DNA from: Devosia sp.
Lineage (GTDB): Bacteria > Pseudomonadota > Alphaproteobacteria > Rhizobiales > Devosiaceae
Direction of reading: 5' to 3'
NCBI RefSeq assembly: GCF_014860165.1
Contig: NZ_JACZKG010000040.1
Location: 1 to 60,862 of the forward strand
Length of the DNA stretch: 60,862 nt
Translations under genes and position numbers: made by a program
Shown: positions 1 through 7,700 of the stretch, one piece after another
How the letters are laid out: each line of letters begins with the position of its first letter
Position numbering within the stretch: position 1 is the first letter of the stretch
The notes under the pieces: model-generated
The model's database searches: none
What the model saw: the letters and a program-made list of their open reading frames with translations, nothing else
Told to the model about the DNA's origin: nothing

Positions 1-874
1 CCAGGTAAACCGCCGAGCCGGCGCCGGCCACGTTGATCAGCAGCACCATCCACAGCCCCGTGCCCACCACCGATATGGGCCGGAAGGCGTCCGGCGGCAT
101 CAGCCGGTCGCGGCTGCGCGCGTCGAGCCACACGGCAGCCACCAGCAGCACGCCCGCGGCCAGCAGCAGGCCTGCCGCCAGCACGGGACCGGCTAGGCCC
201 GCCAGCGCCACCAGCATGATGGCCGCCCCGATCACCGCCAGCCGCAGGCCGGGAAAGGTCACCGCCGCGCGGTCCCCGGGCGAATGAGCCGGGACCTTCA
301 CCATCACCATGGCGGCAAAGATCAGCACCAGCGGTACATTGACCAGGAACGCCGCCCGCCAGGACACCAGCTCGGTCAGGAGCCCTGCCGCGGCCGGCCC
401 GCCAAAGGCGGCAATGGCCCAGATCATGGCCTGCAGCCCGAATACCTTGGGCACCAGCCGCGACGGAAACAGCTCCGGAATCAGCGCGAAGCAGATGGCC
501 GAGACCACGCCCTCGCCCAGCCCCTGCAGCGCCCGCCCCACCAGCACCTGTTCCATCGACGTGGCGGTTGCCGCCACCACCGTGCCAACCAGGAAGACGC
601 CGGCCGAGACCAGCAAAGCCGAGCGGGCGCCCAGCTGCTGCTTGAGCAGCGCCGCGCCCGATCCGCCCACGATGGCGAACACCAGGAACAGCGTCAGCGC
701 CCAGGAAATCAGCGCCACCCCGCCCATTTCCTGCACCGCCGTCGGCAGCGAAATCGAGGCCAGAAACGCGTTGAACGCCAACAGCGCCACGCCCAGGCAC
801 AGGATCAGCGTGACGGTCGCATAGCGCGGCGTGAAAATCTCGGCCCACCGGCCCTCAACGGAATCGGTCATCAT
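1..874 (-). CDS. MFS transporter (drug/H+ antiporter type), 3' end outside window
   Basis: Read on the minus strand this frame stays open from ATG 874 to the window edge, about 291 codons with no stop, so the C-terminal part is missing. The protein starts MTDSVEGRWAEIF and continues as repeated hydrophobic helices with a glycine-rich segment (GRALQGLGEGVVSAICF) typical of helix 4-5 in major facilitator drug/H+ antiporters. Further helices follow (LVSWRAAFLVNVPLVLIFAA). It is likely an inner-membrane exporter of small molecules; the substrate is unknown. Two adjacent ATG codons (874 and 871) are possible starts, with no strong ribosome binding site before either. It is divergent from the gene at 1030. 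An open plus-strand frame over the same bases is Arg/His/Gln-rich and is an antisense shadow. Confidence 0.85.
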   Translation of the reverse strand, partial: MMTDSVEGRWAEIFTPRYATVTLILCLGVALLAFNAFLASISLPTAVQEMGGVALISWALTLFLVFAIVGGSGAALLKQQLGARSALLVSAGVFLVGTVVAATATSMEQVLVGRALQGLGEGVVSAICFALIPELFPSRLVPKVFGLQAMIWAIAAFGGPAAAGLLTELVSWRAAFLVNVPLVLIFAAMVMVKVPAHSPGDRAAVTFPGLRLAVIGAAIMLVALAGLAGPVLAAGLLLAAGVLLVAAVWLDARSRDRLMPPDAFRPISVVGTGLWMVLLINVAGAGSAVYL

Positions 875-1029
875 GAACTCGCAAATAAACAAGGAGTGAC
901 TTGGTATATTACGCCGACGACGAAGGCAATTGCATATTTCGGGAGCATGCGTGGCGGAGTCGTGGCCTGCCCTCCACCCGATCTTAACCGCGCCCGTCCA
1001 TCCTGCGCCATCATCGCAGGATCGTCCCT

Positions 1030-2817
1030 TTGACCACCCACCCGTCCTCCCATCGCGGCCCCGACCTGCGTCTTGTCGCCCTTGTCTTCGCCGCCGCCGC
1101 CGCGATCCTGCTGGTGCGCGCCTTCTATGGCCGGGCCGGCATGCCCTTCTTTGCCGATACGGACGACGCCATGCGCATGGTCATGGTGCGCGACCTGCTC
1201 AACGGCCAGCCCTGGTATGACCTTACCGCCCACCGCCTCAACACGCCCTATGGCGCCGAACTGCACTGGTCGCGGCTGATCGACCTGCCGCTGGCCCTGC
1301 TGCTGGCGCTGTTCACGCCCCTCCTGGGGGCCGATCTGGCGCTGGTTGCCGCCGGTGCCGCCTGGCCCATGCTGCTGCTGGCCGTGCTGCTATGGCTGAG
1401 CGCCACCCTGGCCCATCGCCTCGTCGGGCCCGAAGGCGTGCTGCCGGCGCTGGTGCTGCCGGTGCTCAGCCCCGCCATCTCGGCCGAATTCACCCCCGGC
1501 CGCGTCGATCACCACAATGTCGTCATCCTGCTGACGCTGGCCATGGTGTGGACCGGCGTCGAGGCCGTCAGGCGCCCGCGCTTTGCCATTGCCTGCGGCC
1601 TGCTGGCCGCGACTGCCCTGGCCATCGCCACCGAATCGCTGCCCACCATTGCCGCGGCCATCCTGGTCATGGGCCTGGCCTTCGTGGCCGATCCGGCGCG
1701 GGCCCGCACCATGCGCCATTTCGGCCTCGCCTTCGCCGGTGGCGCCATGGTTCACCTGGCCATCTTCCGGCCGCCTTCGCGCTGGCTCGAACCAGCCTGC
1801 GACGTGCTCTCCCCGGTCTATGTCGCCGTGGCGCTGGTGGTGGCGGTGGTCTTCACCCTGGCCAGCCTGCTGCCGCTGCGCGCCTGGTGGCAGCGCCTCG
1901 TCCTGCTCGGCTTGCTCGCGGCAATCGGCATGGGCGCGGTCGCTTTCGCCTATCCGCAATGCCTGGGCGGGCCCTATGGCGCCCTCGATCCGTGGCTCCA
2001 GGCCAACTGGATATCAAGCATCGTCGAAGCCCGTCCCTGGTTCATCACCATTACCGAACTGCCCGCCTATGCCATCGCCGTGGGCGTGCCGGCCCTGCTG
2101 GCCACTGCGGTTGTCGTCGTGAGGCTCCGAACCGTGCCGCAGCAGCGCGCCGAATGGGCGGCCCTGCTCGTCTTCATGGTCTGCACCGCGCTGGTCATGC
2201 TGGCCCAGGTGCGCGGCGCTCGCCTCGCGGTGATGCCCGCCATGCCTGCCGCCGCCTGGCTTATCGTCAGCGCCCGCCAGCATTACCTCGCCGCCCCGCG
2301 CCTGCGCACCATTGCCGGCCTCGTGCTGAGCTGGCTGGCCTTCGCCGGCGTCGTGCTGTCCCTGCTGGTGACCGCGGTGGTCAATGTCGTGCCCGGCCGC
2401 CCCCAGCAGATGGCCGAGGCCCGGGCCAGCAAGGAGCCGTGCCTCCTGCCATCGGCCTTTGCCGATCTGGCCGCCCTGCCGCCCGAGCGGGTCCTGACCC
2501 CCATCGACCTGGGCGCCCATCTGCTGCTCTATACGCCGCACGAAGTGGTGGCCGCTCCCTATCATCGCAATGAGCAGGGCGTGCGCGACGCCTATCGCTT
2601 CTTCAACGATCCCATCGCCAGCGCCCGCACCATTCTCGACATGCGCGGGATCGGCCTTGTCGTGCTCTGCCCCGCCATGGCCGAGCTCAAGGGCCTGCCC
2701 AGCCGCGCCGAGGACAGCTTCGCCAGTCTCTATGCTGCGGGAAAGCTGCCGGCCTGGTTACAGGATGTGAACCTGCCCAGCGCCACGTTGCAGGTCTTTG
2801 CCGTGCTGCCGCAATAG
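1030..2817 (+). CDS. STT3/PglB-like GT-C fold integral membrane protein (putative oligosaccharyl or sugar transferase)
   Basis: A 595-residue polytopic membrane protein. The N-terminal helix (about residues 14-32) is followed by an acidic loop DTDDAMR (43-49) and a HWSRL segment, and by DHHN at about 160-163. An early acidic loop plus a DHH-type motif is the pattern of GT-C glycosyltransferases such as STT3/PglB, in which these residues bind metal and the lipid-linked sugar. About ten more hydrophobic helices follow, with a short soluble C-terminal tail (about 480-595). The start chosen is TTG 1030 because the first membrane helix lies before the first in-frame ATG (1141); the ribosome binding site is weak. 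It is convergent with the YjbR gene with only 4 bp between stops. The substrate is not predictable, and the STT3 relation is by motif only. Confidence 0.75.
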   Translation: MTTHPSSHRGPDLRLVALVFAAAAAILLVRAFYGRAGMPFFADTDDAMRMVMVRDLLNGQPWYDLTAHRLNTPYGAELHWSRLIDLPLALLLALFTPLLGADLALVAAGAAWPMLLLAVLLWLSATLAHRLVGPEGVLPALVLPVLSPAISAEFTPGRVDHHNVVILLTLAMVWTGVEAVRRPRFAIACGLLAATALAIATESLPTIAAAILVMGLAFVADPARARTMRHFGLAFAGGAMVHLAIFRPPSRWLEPACDVLSPVYVAVALVVAVVFTLASLLPLRAWWQRLVLLGLLAAIGMGAVAFAYPQCLGGPYGALDPWLQANWISSIVEARPWFITITELPAYAIAVGVPALLATAVVVVRLRTVPQQRAEWAALLVFMVCTALVMLAQVRGARLAVMPAMPAAAWLIVSARQHYLAAPRLRTIAGLVLSWLAFAGVVLSLLVTAVVNVVPGRPQQMAEARASKEPCLLPSAFADLAALPPERVLTPIDLGAHLLLYTPHEVVAAPYHRNEQGVRDAYRFFNDPIASARTILDMRGIGLVVLCPAMAELKGLPSRAEDSFASLYAAGKLPAWLQDVNLPSATLQVFAVLPQ

Positions 2818-2826
2818 CCGGCTATT
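2813..2826. repeat. 14-bp perfect palindrome spanning two convergent stop codons
   Basis: AATAGCCGGCTATT is a perfect inverted repeat containing the TAG stop of the plus-strand gene and the TAG stop of the minus-strand gene. No T-tract follows on either side, so it is a weak candidate for a bidirectional 3' end structure. Confidence 0.5.
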
Positions 2827-3190
2827 CGAGCCCCAGCTCCGCCCGCGCCTTGCGCGTCAGCTTCCCCGCCACGATCCGATGCGCCTCACGGATATAGGCC
2901 TCCACCTCATCGCCGCTGAGCGGACTGGCGACCGATATGGCCACCCATCCCGCCCGGGCGAAATAGGGCGCCGGCCTGATGCCCTCGAGGTCGGTCAGCA
3001 ACTCATAGGCCATGGGCGACACCTTGAGCCACACCTCGCCCGGATCGCGATCGAGCAGGGCGAATACCTTGCCGCCGATCTTGGCCACCGAGTCGTCGCG
3101 CCACTGGCGCACCAGTGTCGCCTTCGGCAGCGTCACGATGAACGCCTCGAAGCCGGGTCGGGTCATGATGGCGGGATAGGTGACGCTCAA
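2822..3190 (-). CDS. YjbR/MmcQ family protein (DUF419)
   Basis: A 122-residue protein matching the small YjbR/MmcQ family. It has an N-terminal segment (RPGFEAFIVTLPKAT), then KIGGKVFALLDRD, WLKVSPMAYELL, a glycine-aromatic strand (ARAGWVAI), and a C-terminal helix with EVEAYIREAHRIVAGKLTRK. Members have a cyclomaltodextrinase-like or CyaY-like fold, and DNA binding has been proposed. The physiological role is not established. ATG 3190 is the natural start for the full family length. It lies downstream of msrA on the same strand but is separated from it by a terminator-like hairpin, so it is probably transcribed mainly on its own. Confidence 0.85.
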   Translation of the reverse strand: MSVTYPAIMTRPGFEAFIVTLPKATLVRQWRDDSVAKIGGKVFALLDRDPGEVWLKVSPMAYELLTDLEGIRPAPYFARAGWVAISVASPLSGDEVEAYIREAHRIVAGKLTRKARAELGLE

Positions 3191-3209
3191 GGCCGACAGC
3201 CTGCTGACG

Positions 3210-3239
3210 AAAACGCCGACCCGGTGTACCGGATCGGCG
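3210..3239 (-). terminator. Rho-independent terminator after msrA
   Basis: On the minus strand the sequence CGCCGATCCGG pairs with CCGGGTCGGCG across a short TACA loop and is followed directly by TTTT. It lies 12 bp beyond the msrA stop and before the YjbR gene. Confidence 0.7.
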
Positions 3240-3250
3240 CATGGTTTGCT

Positions 3251-3907
3251 CTATTCGGCGGCGACGCCCAGCCCGATCGGGCAGCTCACGCCCGTGCCTT
3301 GCAACCCGCAATAGCCGCGCGGATTCTTGGCCAGGTATTGCTGGTGATAGGTCTCGGCATAGAAGAATTCACCAGCCGGGGCGACCTCGGTGGTGATCCG
3401 CCCCAGGCCCTGCTGGCTGAGAGCCTGCTGATAGGCCGCGCGGCTCTTGTCCACCACATCGGCCTGTTCGGGCGTGGTGGTATAGATGGCCGAGCGATAC
3501 TGGGTGCCCACATCATTGCCCTGGCGCATGCCCTGGGTCGGGTCGTGCTCTTCCCAGAACGTCTTGAGCAGCGCCTCGAGGCTGATCCTGGCGGGGTCAT
3601 AGACCACCTTGACCGCCTCGGTATGGCCGGTGCGGCCCGAGCAGACTTCCTCATAGCTCGGGTTCGGCGTCGAACCGCCCTGGTAGCCGACGGCGGTGAC
3701 GATCACGCCCGGCAATGGCCAGAACAGCCGCTCCGCGCCCCAGAAACAGCCGAGGCCGAAATAGATGGTCTGGGCGCCGGCGGGATAGGGACCCTTGAGC
3801 GCCTGGCCATTGACGAAATGCTCGGGGGCGACCGGCATGGCCATGTCGCGGCCGGGCAGGGCCTCGCTGGCAGCGGGAATGCTGGTGGGCTTGGATTTGA
3901 AGAACAT
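3251..3907 (-). CDS. msrA: Peptide methionine (S)-S-oxide reductase MsrA
   Basis: A 218-residue protein that reduces methionine-S-sulfoxide in proteins, using a catalytic Cys and recycling Cys residues with thioredoxin. The hallmark [11 protein letters not shown] carries the catalytic Cys. [27 protein letters not shown], and [21 protein letters not shown] are the other family blocks, and the C-terminal [14 protein letters not shown] holds candidate resolving cysteines. ATG 3907 is preferred over the upstream in-frame ATG at 3925 because an AAGGAAG ribosome binding site sits at the right distance. No signal peptide is apparent, so it is a cytoplasmic form. No msrB is adjacent. Confidence 0.97.
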   Translation of the reverse strand: MFFKSKPTSIPAASEALPGRDMAMPVAPEHFVNGQALKGPYPAGAQTIYFGLGCFWGAERLFWPLPGVIVTAVGYQGGSTPNPSYEEVCSGRTGHTEAVKVVYDPARISLEALLKTFWEEHDPTQGMRQGNDVGTQYRSAIYTTTPEQADVVDKSRAAYQQALSQQGLGRITTEVAPAGEFFYAETYHQQYLAKNPRGYCGLQGTGVSCPIGLGVAAE

Positions 3908-3964
3908 GTCGCATCTTCCTTTCACCGCTCTATTCGCGGCACGATCGGGCGAAGTTACAGGGCG

Positions 3965-4288
3965 CTAGATCTGGTCGGCGCGCAGATAGCGCTCGCGGCG
4001 CGACTTGCGCCCGGCCAGGGCCAGCACAATTCCGGGAATGCCAAACACGGCAAAGGCCGGATAGTCCAGCACGGCCTTGAACGCCGCATCGAGCAGGTCG
4101 GCAAAGAACCGGCTCTCGAAGAAGGCCTCGACCTCCAGTAGGCTGGGCGGATGGATCTGCGTCCACAGATCCGCCAGGCTGGTATAGACCAGCGCATTGG
4201 CCCCAAGTGACTTGGTGCCGTCGATAACAAGCAGAACCAGCGCCAAGCCGATCAGCCAGGTGCCGACAATTCGCAGAACAAGCCGCAT
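3965..4288 (-). CDS. Small membrane protein of unknown function, two predicted helices
   Basis: A 107-residue protein with an N-terminal hydrophobic helix (LRIVGTWLIGLALVLLVIDG, about 4-23), a polar middle segment (about 30-75), a second helix (FAVFGIPGIVLALAG, about 79-93) and a basic tail (RKSRRERYLRADQI). The positive-inside rule would place both ends in the cytoplasm. Similar short two-helix proteins occur next to msrA in related genomes as far as I recall, but no function is assigned. It lies 57 bp upstream of msrA on the same strand and may be co-transcribed. Confidence 0.7.
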   Translation of the reverse strand: MRLVLRIVGTWLIGLALVLLVIDGTKSLGANALVYTSLADLWTQIHPPSLLEVEAFFESRFFADLLDAAFKAVLDYPAFAVFGIPGIVLALAGRKSRRERYLRADQI

Positions 4289-4531
4289 TCACTTTCCCTG
4301 TGCCGAAGGGGATAACTGACGCTGGCCTGACCCGTTCCGCCCCGTGCACGGCCTCTTTGTGCCATGCAGGGCGGCCTGCTCACAAGGTGGCAAGCGCCTC
4401 AGGCAAAAACAATCGTCATCCCGACGTCGTGATCCCTTGCGCCCGGGGCGTTCATAAGTATATTGCGCCTCGCTCGCGCCGGCCAACCAGCCGGCCCTCC
4501 TGGCGTTTCCAGCCCAGGATCAAGGCGATGC

Positions 4532-4621
4532 GGAGAGATGGCCGAGTGGTCGAAGGCGCACGCCTGGAAAGTGTGTAGGCGGGGAACCGTCTCAAGGGTT
4601 CGAATCCCTTTCTCTCCGCCA
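4532..4621 (+). tRNA. tRNA-Ser (anticodon GGA)
   Basis: The seven-base acceptor stem GGAGAGA (4532-4538) pairs with TCTCTCC (4611-4617), followed by discriminator G and an encoded CCA (4619-4621). The anticodon stem CACGC (4559-4563) pairs with GTGTG (4571-4575) around loop CTGGAAA, giving anticodon GGA at 4566-4568, which reads UCC and UCU. A long variable arm (GGCGGGGAACCGTC region) and the T-arm GGGTTCGAATCCC confirm a class II serine tRNA. Confidence 0.98.
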
Positions 4622-5053
4622 CCTGTTCTATTTCTCTGTTGCCTGCCAAAGCATTAGGCGTCAGCGAAAGACTGACCCGCCATAAGACCCACCAAACTGC
4701 TGATGTTATCTCAGTGAGGCAATGGCAGCTTAGCGCCCCATTCCGGCCGTTAAACTCGTGATCCGCCGGCGCCGAAAGCGGCCGGTCCGCCTTGGAGACC
4801 GCGATAGCCGAAATGAGGTGGAGAGCGGGGGCGGCCAATAGCATCGCTGAAATCGCTGCTGATCTCTGGCCACCAGGTTCGAAGCACGACCCAATGAACC
4901 CAGAGCGCCCGACTTCGTTGTTGTCAGCACGGAGGCCAAGGTCTTGCTGCAAAAACGTCACCTTGCCATTTGGGCCTTCAGCGACTTGACGACCCACCAA
5001 GTGCTGAGCTTCTCAAGCACAATCATCCTCGAAGATCGTCGCGCGTCAGCATA
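4622..5053. other. Intergenic stretch without a supported gene
   Basis: About 430 bp between tRNA-Ser and the last gene of the amine dehydrogenase operon. Open frames here are short, lack ribosome binding sites, and one runs across the tRNA. No repeat of the tRNA 3' end was found within the window that would define an island attachment site. Decayed foreign sequence is possible. Confidence 0.5.
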
Positions 5054-5497
5054 TTAGGGCCACGGGTAATCCGCTACCGACAGGCCCATCGCCTCGAGCT
5101 TGTCGACGACAATACGACGAAATTTCACGGCGTTGCCGACGTTTTGTTGCCGTAACGCGCTGACCTCGGCGGCCTCGAAGGGCCGGTAATCTGCAGGCAA
5201 GGAGGCACCGGCCCAAGTGTCCATGATGTAGTTGAGCACCTCGGCAATCTGGGCGTCGCTGAGGCTCGACCCGATGACGCCAGGCACGTGCAGCAGATAG
5301 GCTCGTCCCTCAGGCAGCGCGGCGAATACACCCACCTTGCCCACGAAATCGGGAATTCCCGAGCCCGGCATCCCGGTGCCATCTGACAGATGACACCCTG
5401 CGCATTTGAGGATGAAACTGGCCTTGGGCGTGCGCTCGGCGCCGCTGGCGATACCGGTGGCGAGCAGGACGATCACGATTGCCTTGAGCCAGGTCAC
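5054..5497 (-). CDS. Monoheme c-type cytochrome, last gene of the aau operon
   Basis: A 147-residue secreted protein with an N-terminal signal helix (WLKAIVIVLLATGIASG) and a single CAGCH heme site at about residues 30-34. The start is GTG 5497, overlapping the previous stop as GTGA, with AAGGAGG seven bases upstream; earlier in-frame codons read into the neighbouring gene. After the heme motif come DGTGMPGSGIPDF and VPGVIGSSLSDAQIAEVLNYIM, the helical pattern of small class I cytochromes. An obvious distal Met ligand in the usual xMP context is not seen. It is probably a periplasmic electron carrier for the amine dehydrogenase or a participant in its maturation; the role is inferred from position only. 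Confidence 0.85.
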   Translation of the reverse strand: MTWLKAIVIVLLATGIASGAERTPKASFILKCAGCHLSDGTGMPGSGIPDFVGKVGVFAALPEGRAYLLHVPGVIGSSLSDAQIAEVLNYIMDTWAGASLPADYRPFEAAEVSALRQQNVGNAVKFRRIVVDKLEAMGLSVADYPWP

Positions 5498-5943
5498 TGC
5501 CACGCCTCCTTGCGGATGGCCCGCAGGTCCTGATGGCTCGGATGGGCTGGGCGGATAGCCGCAATCAGTTCGGGCGTTGCGGTCAGGTCGAGACCATTGA
5601 GATCGTTCAGGACATAGGCTGCGACGGCCGCTATCTCCTCGTCGGTCATCCAGTCCTGCGGCGGCATAGCGAGGCCGATATAGTCCTGCCCCGCGACAGT
5701 AATCTTGCCGGTCAGGCCACCGACTATGACGCCCACAAGATAATCGGGTGCCTGCTCGCCCAGACCCGCCCACAGCGCCGGATCCACCAGCGGCGGCGCA
5801 AGGGCCGGCTGGCCGACGCCGCCCAATTGGTGGCAGCCGCTACAGGCATCCACGAACAGCTGTTCGCTGACTTCGTCGGCGGTGACGGGCGCTGCAATCA
5901 GCAGCGCCAATCCCAGATGTATTAGAAGATGCGTGAGCTTCAT
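5494..5943 (-). CDS. Monoheme c-type cytochrome following aauA
   Basis: A 149-residue secreted cytochrome c. Signal peptide MKLTHLLIHLGLALLIAAPVTA; heme site CSGCH at about residues 34-38 followed by QLGGVGQPALAPPL. A plausible distal Met is in GLAMPPQDWMTDEE, and IAAVAAYVLNDL is the closing helix. ATG 5943 overlaps the small-subunit stop as ATGA, so translation is coupled to aauA. Its position right after aauA suggests it accepts electrons from the TTQ enzyme, a job done by copper proteins such as amicyanin or azurin in better-known systems. No blue copper protein gene is present in this cluster. The next gene encodes a second cytochrome. Confidence 0.9.
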   Translation of the reverse strand: MKLTHLLIHLGLALLIAAPVTADEVSEQLFVDACSGCHQLGGVGQPALAPPLVDPALWAGLGEQAPDYLVGVIVGGLTGKITVAGQDYIGLAMPPQDWMTDEEIAAVAAYVLNDLNGLDLTATPELIAAIRPAHPSHQDLRAIRKEAWQ

Positions 5944-6479
5944 TCTGCCTGCCCGACCACGATGGCCACGGTGCAGTGAATGCCCTTGTCGGTATTGGCC
6001 AGACACCAGCTCGATTCGCTGGCCAGACCATAGCGATAGCCAGGACGATCGCCTTCCTGGCGTGAACATCCATCCCCACAACTGCCGCCCTTGCCGCAGC
6101 AATCGTTGTAGGAAACTAGGTAATCCTTATCGTCATTGGGGTTGCGGCAGGTGCCGACCCAAGCAACCTTGGAGGGCGTGGAGCCGGGCGGGCACTGGGT
6201 TACGCTGCCGCCACACTGGCTGCACAGCGAGCCATGCAGGGAGCAGTAGCGCCAGTATTCGCAATCCTCGGGCAGTTCGTCCGGTTCGCCAAGTCCGCGG
6301 GCGAAGGCCTGCCCGTTGGAATTGTCATAGGGCAGCATCGGAAGGACCGCGCCGCCCACCAGGGCCCAGCCGGCTTTCTGCAGGAAGCTCCGGCGCCCCG
6401 AGCCATCTGCAATGCGGCGGGTCCGATTTTCGGCTGCAGCGTCCATCCATCCAAGAAACGAGTCGATCATTTTAGCCAT
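5940..6479 (-). CDS. aauA: Aromatic (aralkyl)amine dehydrogenase light chain, TTQ-bearing
   Basis: A 179-residue precursor of the catalytic small subunit. The twin-arginine leader GSGRRSFLQKAGWALVGG (about 27-43) sends it folded to the periplasm. The mature part has twelve cysteines, fitting the six disulfides of this family. The TTQ precursor tryptophans are W107 (KVAWVGTC) and W158 (ESSWCLAN), 51 residues apart, the same spacing as W57/W108 of methylamine dehydrogenase and W109/W160 of the Alcaligenes enzyme. D126 (YNDCCGK) matches the catalytic Asp (D76/D128). H82 (SLHGSLC) lies where both known enzymes, as I recall them, have Asp (D32/D84). CPPGSTPS and RPGY resemble the aromatic rather than the methylamine enzyme, so aau naming is preferred; the substrate is not proven. 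Confidence 0.9.
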   Translation of the reverse strand: MAKMIDSFLGWMDAAAENRTRRIADGSGRRSFLQKAGWALVGGAVLPMLPYDNSNGQAFARGLGEPDELPEDCEYWRYCSLHGSLCSQCGGSVTQCPPGSTPSKVAWVGTCRNPNDDKDYLVSYNDCCGKGGSCGDGCSRQEGDRPGYRYGLASESSWCLANTDKGIHCTVAIVVGQAE

Positions 6480-6540
6480 AGGGCTCTCCGATGCTGAAGG
6501 TTGAGCAACAGGCAGGTCTGGACCTGTCCGTGAGGGACGG

Positions 6541-7140
6541 TTAGTGCTGCACGGCGTGCTGGCCGTCCAAGTAGGTCTGGATCGAGGGGACCTTCATGTC
6601 GAAGGCGTTGAATAGGCTGTCGAACTGCTCGCGGCTGTTGACCAGACCCTTGGAGCGAATGACGCCGTGTTCATCCATCAGCACGGCATAGGGCAGCCGG
6701 GCGACGCGATAGGCCAGGCCAAGCTCGGTGGAGACCACATAGGGGTAGCTGGATAGCTTGGCGGTTTCGATGAACCGCTCGTGCTGCGCCTTCTGCCCGT
6801 CACTGGCCAGAACGACATCGAGCCAGCGGCCCTCGGCCCTGCGCACCGACTCGATGACCGGCAGCAGCTTCTTGCAGACCGGGCATGTGGGGGAGAGGAA
6901 GAAGACAAGGGTAGAGCGACCCGGCTTGGGGCCCAGAGCGACCGCGCCGCCCGTCAGACTGGGAAGGTTGAACAGAGGCGTCTGCTGCCCCACCTCAGGG
7001 CCGGAATCGTTGACCAAGGCCCCCATTGGCGAGACCCGCTCGAACAGCACGCCGATCTGACGGGCCAGTGCAAACAGTCCCACGGAAAGAGCGATCACCA
7101 TGGCGAACAGGGCTGTCACCGCGAAGATGAGAATGTTCAT
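6541..7140 (-). CDS. aauD: MauD/AauD thioredoxin-like amine dehydrogenase maturation protein
   Basis: A 199-residue membrane-anchored thioredoxin-fold protein. The N-terminal helix (ILIFAVTALFAMVIALSVGL) is followed by a periplasmic domain with STLVFFLSPTCPVCKKLL carrying the CPVC active site, then PYAVLMDEHGVI, the cis-Pro region. MauD is required for stable small subunit, probably by forming or shuffling its many disulfides. ATG 7140 is preferred over ATG 7146 because AAAGGA lies eight bases before it and only two before the other. It sits between aauE and aauA on the same strand, the conserved B-E-D-A order. Confidence 0.93.
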   Translation of the reverse strand: MNILIFAVTALFAMVIALSVGLFALARQIGVLFERVSPMGALVNDSGPEVGQQTPLFNLPSLTGGAVALGPKPGRSTLVFFLSPTCPVCKKLLPVIESVRRAEGRWLDVVLASDGQKAQHERFIETAKLSSYPYVVSTELGLAYRVARLPYAVLMDEHGVIRSKGLVNSREQFDSLFNAFDMKVPSIQTYLDGQHAVQH

Positions 7141-7166
7141 GTTCATGTTCCTTTGTCGGTTTGCGC

Positions 7167-7700
7167 CTAGCGCGTCAGTCGCGCGGTGGCGTCGTTGGCC
7201 AGGATCTGCTCGGCCAGCAAAAAGCCCGTCCACAGGGTGAAACCGGAGGCCAACGCCGCAATCGCGCTACCGGCGTCAAGGCTGTAGGGGGCCGTCGCCA
7301 CGGCGGTGATGGCCATCGTGATAAGGACGGCGTTGCGCCAGACCAGCGACCACGACAGCGGCTGCACCGCCCCGCCACAGCCGCACTCGATGCTGGTGCG
7401 CCCACGCAGGATATTGATGCTCATCGCCGCGACGTAGAGGCCCAGGATGGCCATGGCCAGAACCAGCCCGAAGACCTGTCCGCCAGGCACGAGCTGCAGC
7501 AGCACCACGAGTATCTCGGCGACAACCACCGACATCGAGACCGGTCTCACCAGGGCCTCAGGCACCAACCGGTAATCTGCTACAAAGCCGGTGAACTCGG
7601 TGAACTCGGCGATCTTGTGCCAGGCGGCCCGGGCGAACAGCAGGCACAGGAAGACCGTCACCGTCGCCGTCAGCATCGAGGACAGGGTGACCGCGCTCAT
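7167..7700 (-). CDS. aauE: MauE/AauE integral membrane maturation protein
   Basis: A 177-residue protein with four or five membrane helices (TATVTVFLCLLFARAAWHKI; VVVAEILVVLLQLV; VFGLVLAMAILGLYVAAMS; NAVLITMAITAVAT). The cysteine pair in IECGCGG (about 99-105) is typical of the MauE/DoxX-like redox family. MauE works with MauD and is thought to hand oxidising equivalents to the periplasmic thiol protein during light-chain folding. The ATG overlaps the aauB stop as ATGA, so it is translationally coupled. Confidence 0.92.
   Translation of the reverse strand: MSAVTLSSMLTATVTVFLCLLFARAAWHKIAEFTEFTGFVADYRLVPEALVRPVSMSVVVAEILVVLLQLVPGGQVFGLVLAMAILGLYVAAMSINILRGRTSIECGCGGAVQPLSWSLVWRNAVLITMAITAVATAPYSLDAGSAIAALASGFTLWTGFLLAEQILANDATARLTR

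Noticed and set aside
284..1033. 249-residue plus-strand frame over the MFS gene
   Set aside because: Its His/Gln/Arg-rich product has no domain character and is antisense to a clear membrane transporter frame.
4452..5000. 182-residue minus-strand frame across the tRNA-Ser
   Set aside because: It runs through the tRNA gene and has no ribosome binding site or recognisable domain.
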